Shown piece after piece: positions 37,790 through 37,831 of a stretch of 37,831 bases of DNA. This DNA comes from Rhodobacteraceae bacterium HLUCCA09 (lineage in GTDB: Bacteria; Pseudomonadota; Alphaproteobacteria; Rhodobacterales; Rhodobacteraceae), in NCBI GenBank assembly GCA_001314685.1, contig LJNT01000225.1:1-37831 (forward strand), read 5' to 3'. Below the pieces are notes generated by a model that was not told the DNA's origin, made no database searches, and saw only the letters and a program-made list of their open reading frames with translations. Every line of letters starts with the position of its first letter. Position 1 is the first letter of the stretch. Position numbers and translations under genes: made by a program.

Positions 37790-37831
37790 GTAATCGCCAC
37801 GCCCCATCCGCGGCCTTTTCCGTTGCAGGAT

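Overview
The window is high-GC DNA that reads as a phototrophic alphaproteobacterium of the Rhodobacterales (Rhodobacter/Roseobacter type). Four things point there. It carries a light-harvesting-2 (puc) operon with two tandem TGT-N12-ACA (PpsR/CrtJ-type) boxes. It has a conserved lgt-midA-pgeF block divergent from ubiK. It has Hint-domain and YbjN-domain proteins of the kind common in that order. It has GC-rich intergenic hairpins ending in a TATTTG...GAAG tail, a pattern I associate with this group. The species cannot be named. A fused glycine-to-betaine methyltransferase suggests a salt-exposed (marine or saline) habitat.

Layout. (1) 1-6382, minus strand: a betaine and one-carbon block transcribed in the order fused glycine/sarcosine/dimethylglycine methyltransferase, metH N-terminal half, metH C-terminal half, metK (cut by the window edge). 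It pairs a methyltransferase that spends three SAM per betaine with methionine synthase and SAM synthetase. (2) 7019-9888, plus strand: puc operon with pucB, a frameshifted and unusually long pucA, pucC, and an unrecognised 208-residue protein, ended by a strong hairpin. (3) 10106-14781, minus strand: housekeeping metabolism with a fused 2-oxoacid dehydrogenase E1, a 2-hydroxyacid dehydrogenase, a CsaA-like protein and proC. (4) 14841-15352: a Rhodobacterales-type hairpin repeat and two families of short tandem repeats. (5) 15397-19533, minus strand: Hint-domain protein, a 49-codon ORF, pgeF, midA and lgt. The lgt start codon sits at the end of a chain of 14-bp repeats that forms four upstream minigenes. 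(6) 19702-23557, plus strand: ubiK, a winged-helix regulator with a degenerate receiver, a YbjN-like protein and meaB. (7) 23562-26774, minus strand: a membrane protein with a 29-unit hexanucleotide tract, an SseB-like protein and a uracil-DNA-glycosylase-family protein. (8) 26775-29617: gene-poor DNA around a B12-binding AerR/PpaA-like protein, with a decayed cysteine-repeat gene cut by an IS5-family remnant. (9) 29618-34990: a LysR regulator divergent from a tightly coupled four-gene catabolic operon (Fe(II)/2-oxoglutarate dioxygenase, class II aldolase-like protein, beta-hydroxyacid dehydrogenase, aldehyde dehydrogenase). (10) 35168-37789: a frameshifted IS66 transposase and, next to it, an internally deleted IS256-family element with both inverted repeats.

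The best candidates for something undescribed are the dioxygenase/aldolase/dehydrogenase operon (pathway unknown), the chain of overlapping minigenes leading into lgt, and the betaine/SAM-regeneration operon with its structured leader before metH. No CRISPR array, rRNA or tRNA was seen. All functional calls come from reading motifs by eye; no database search was run.
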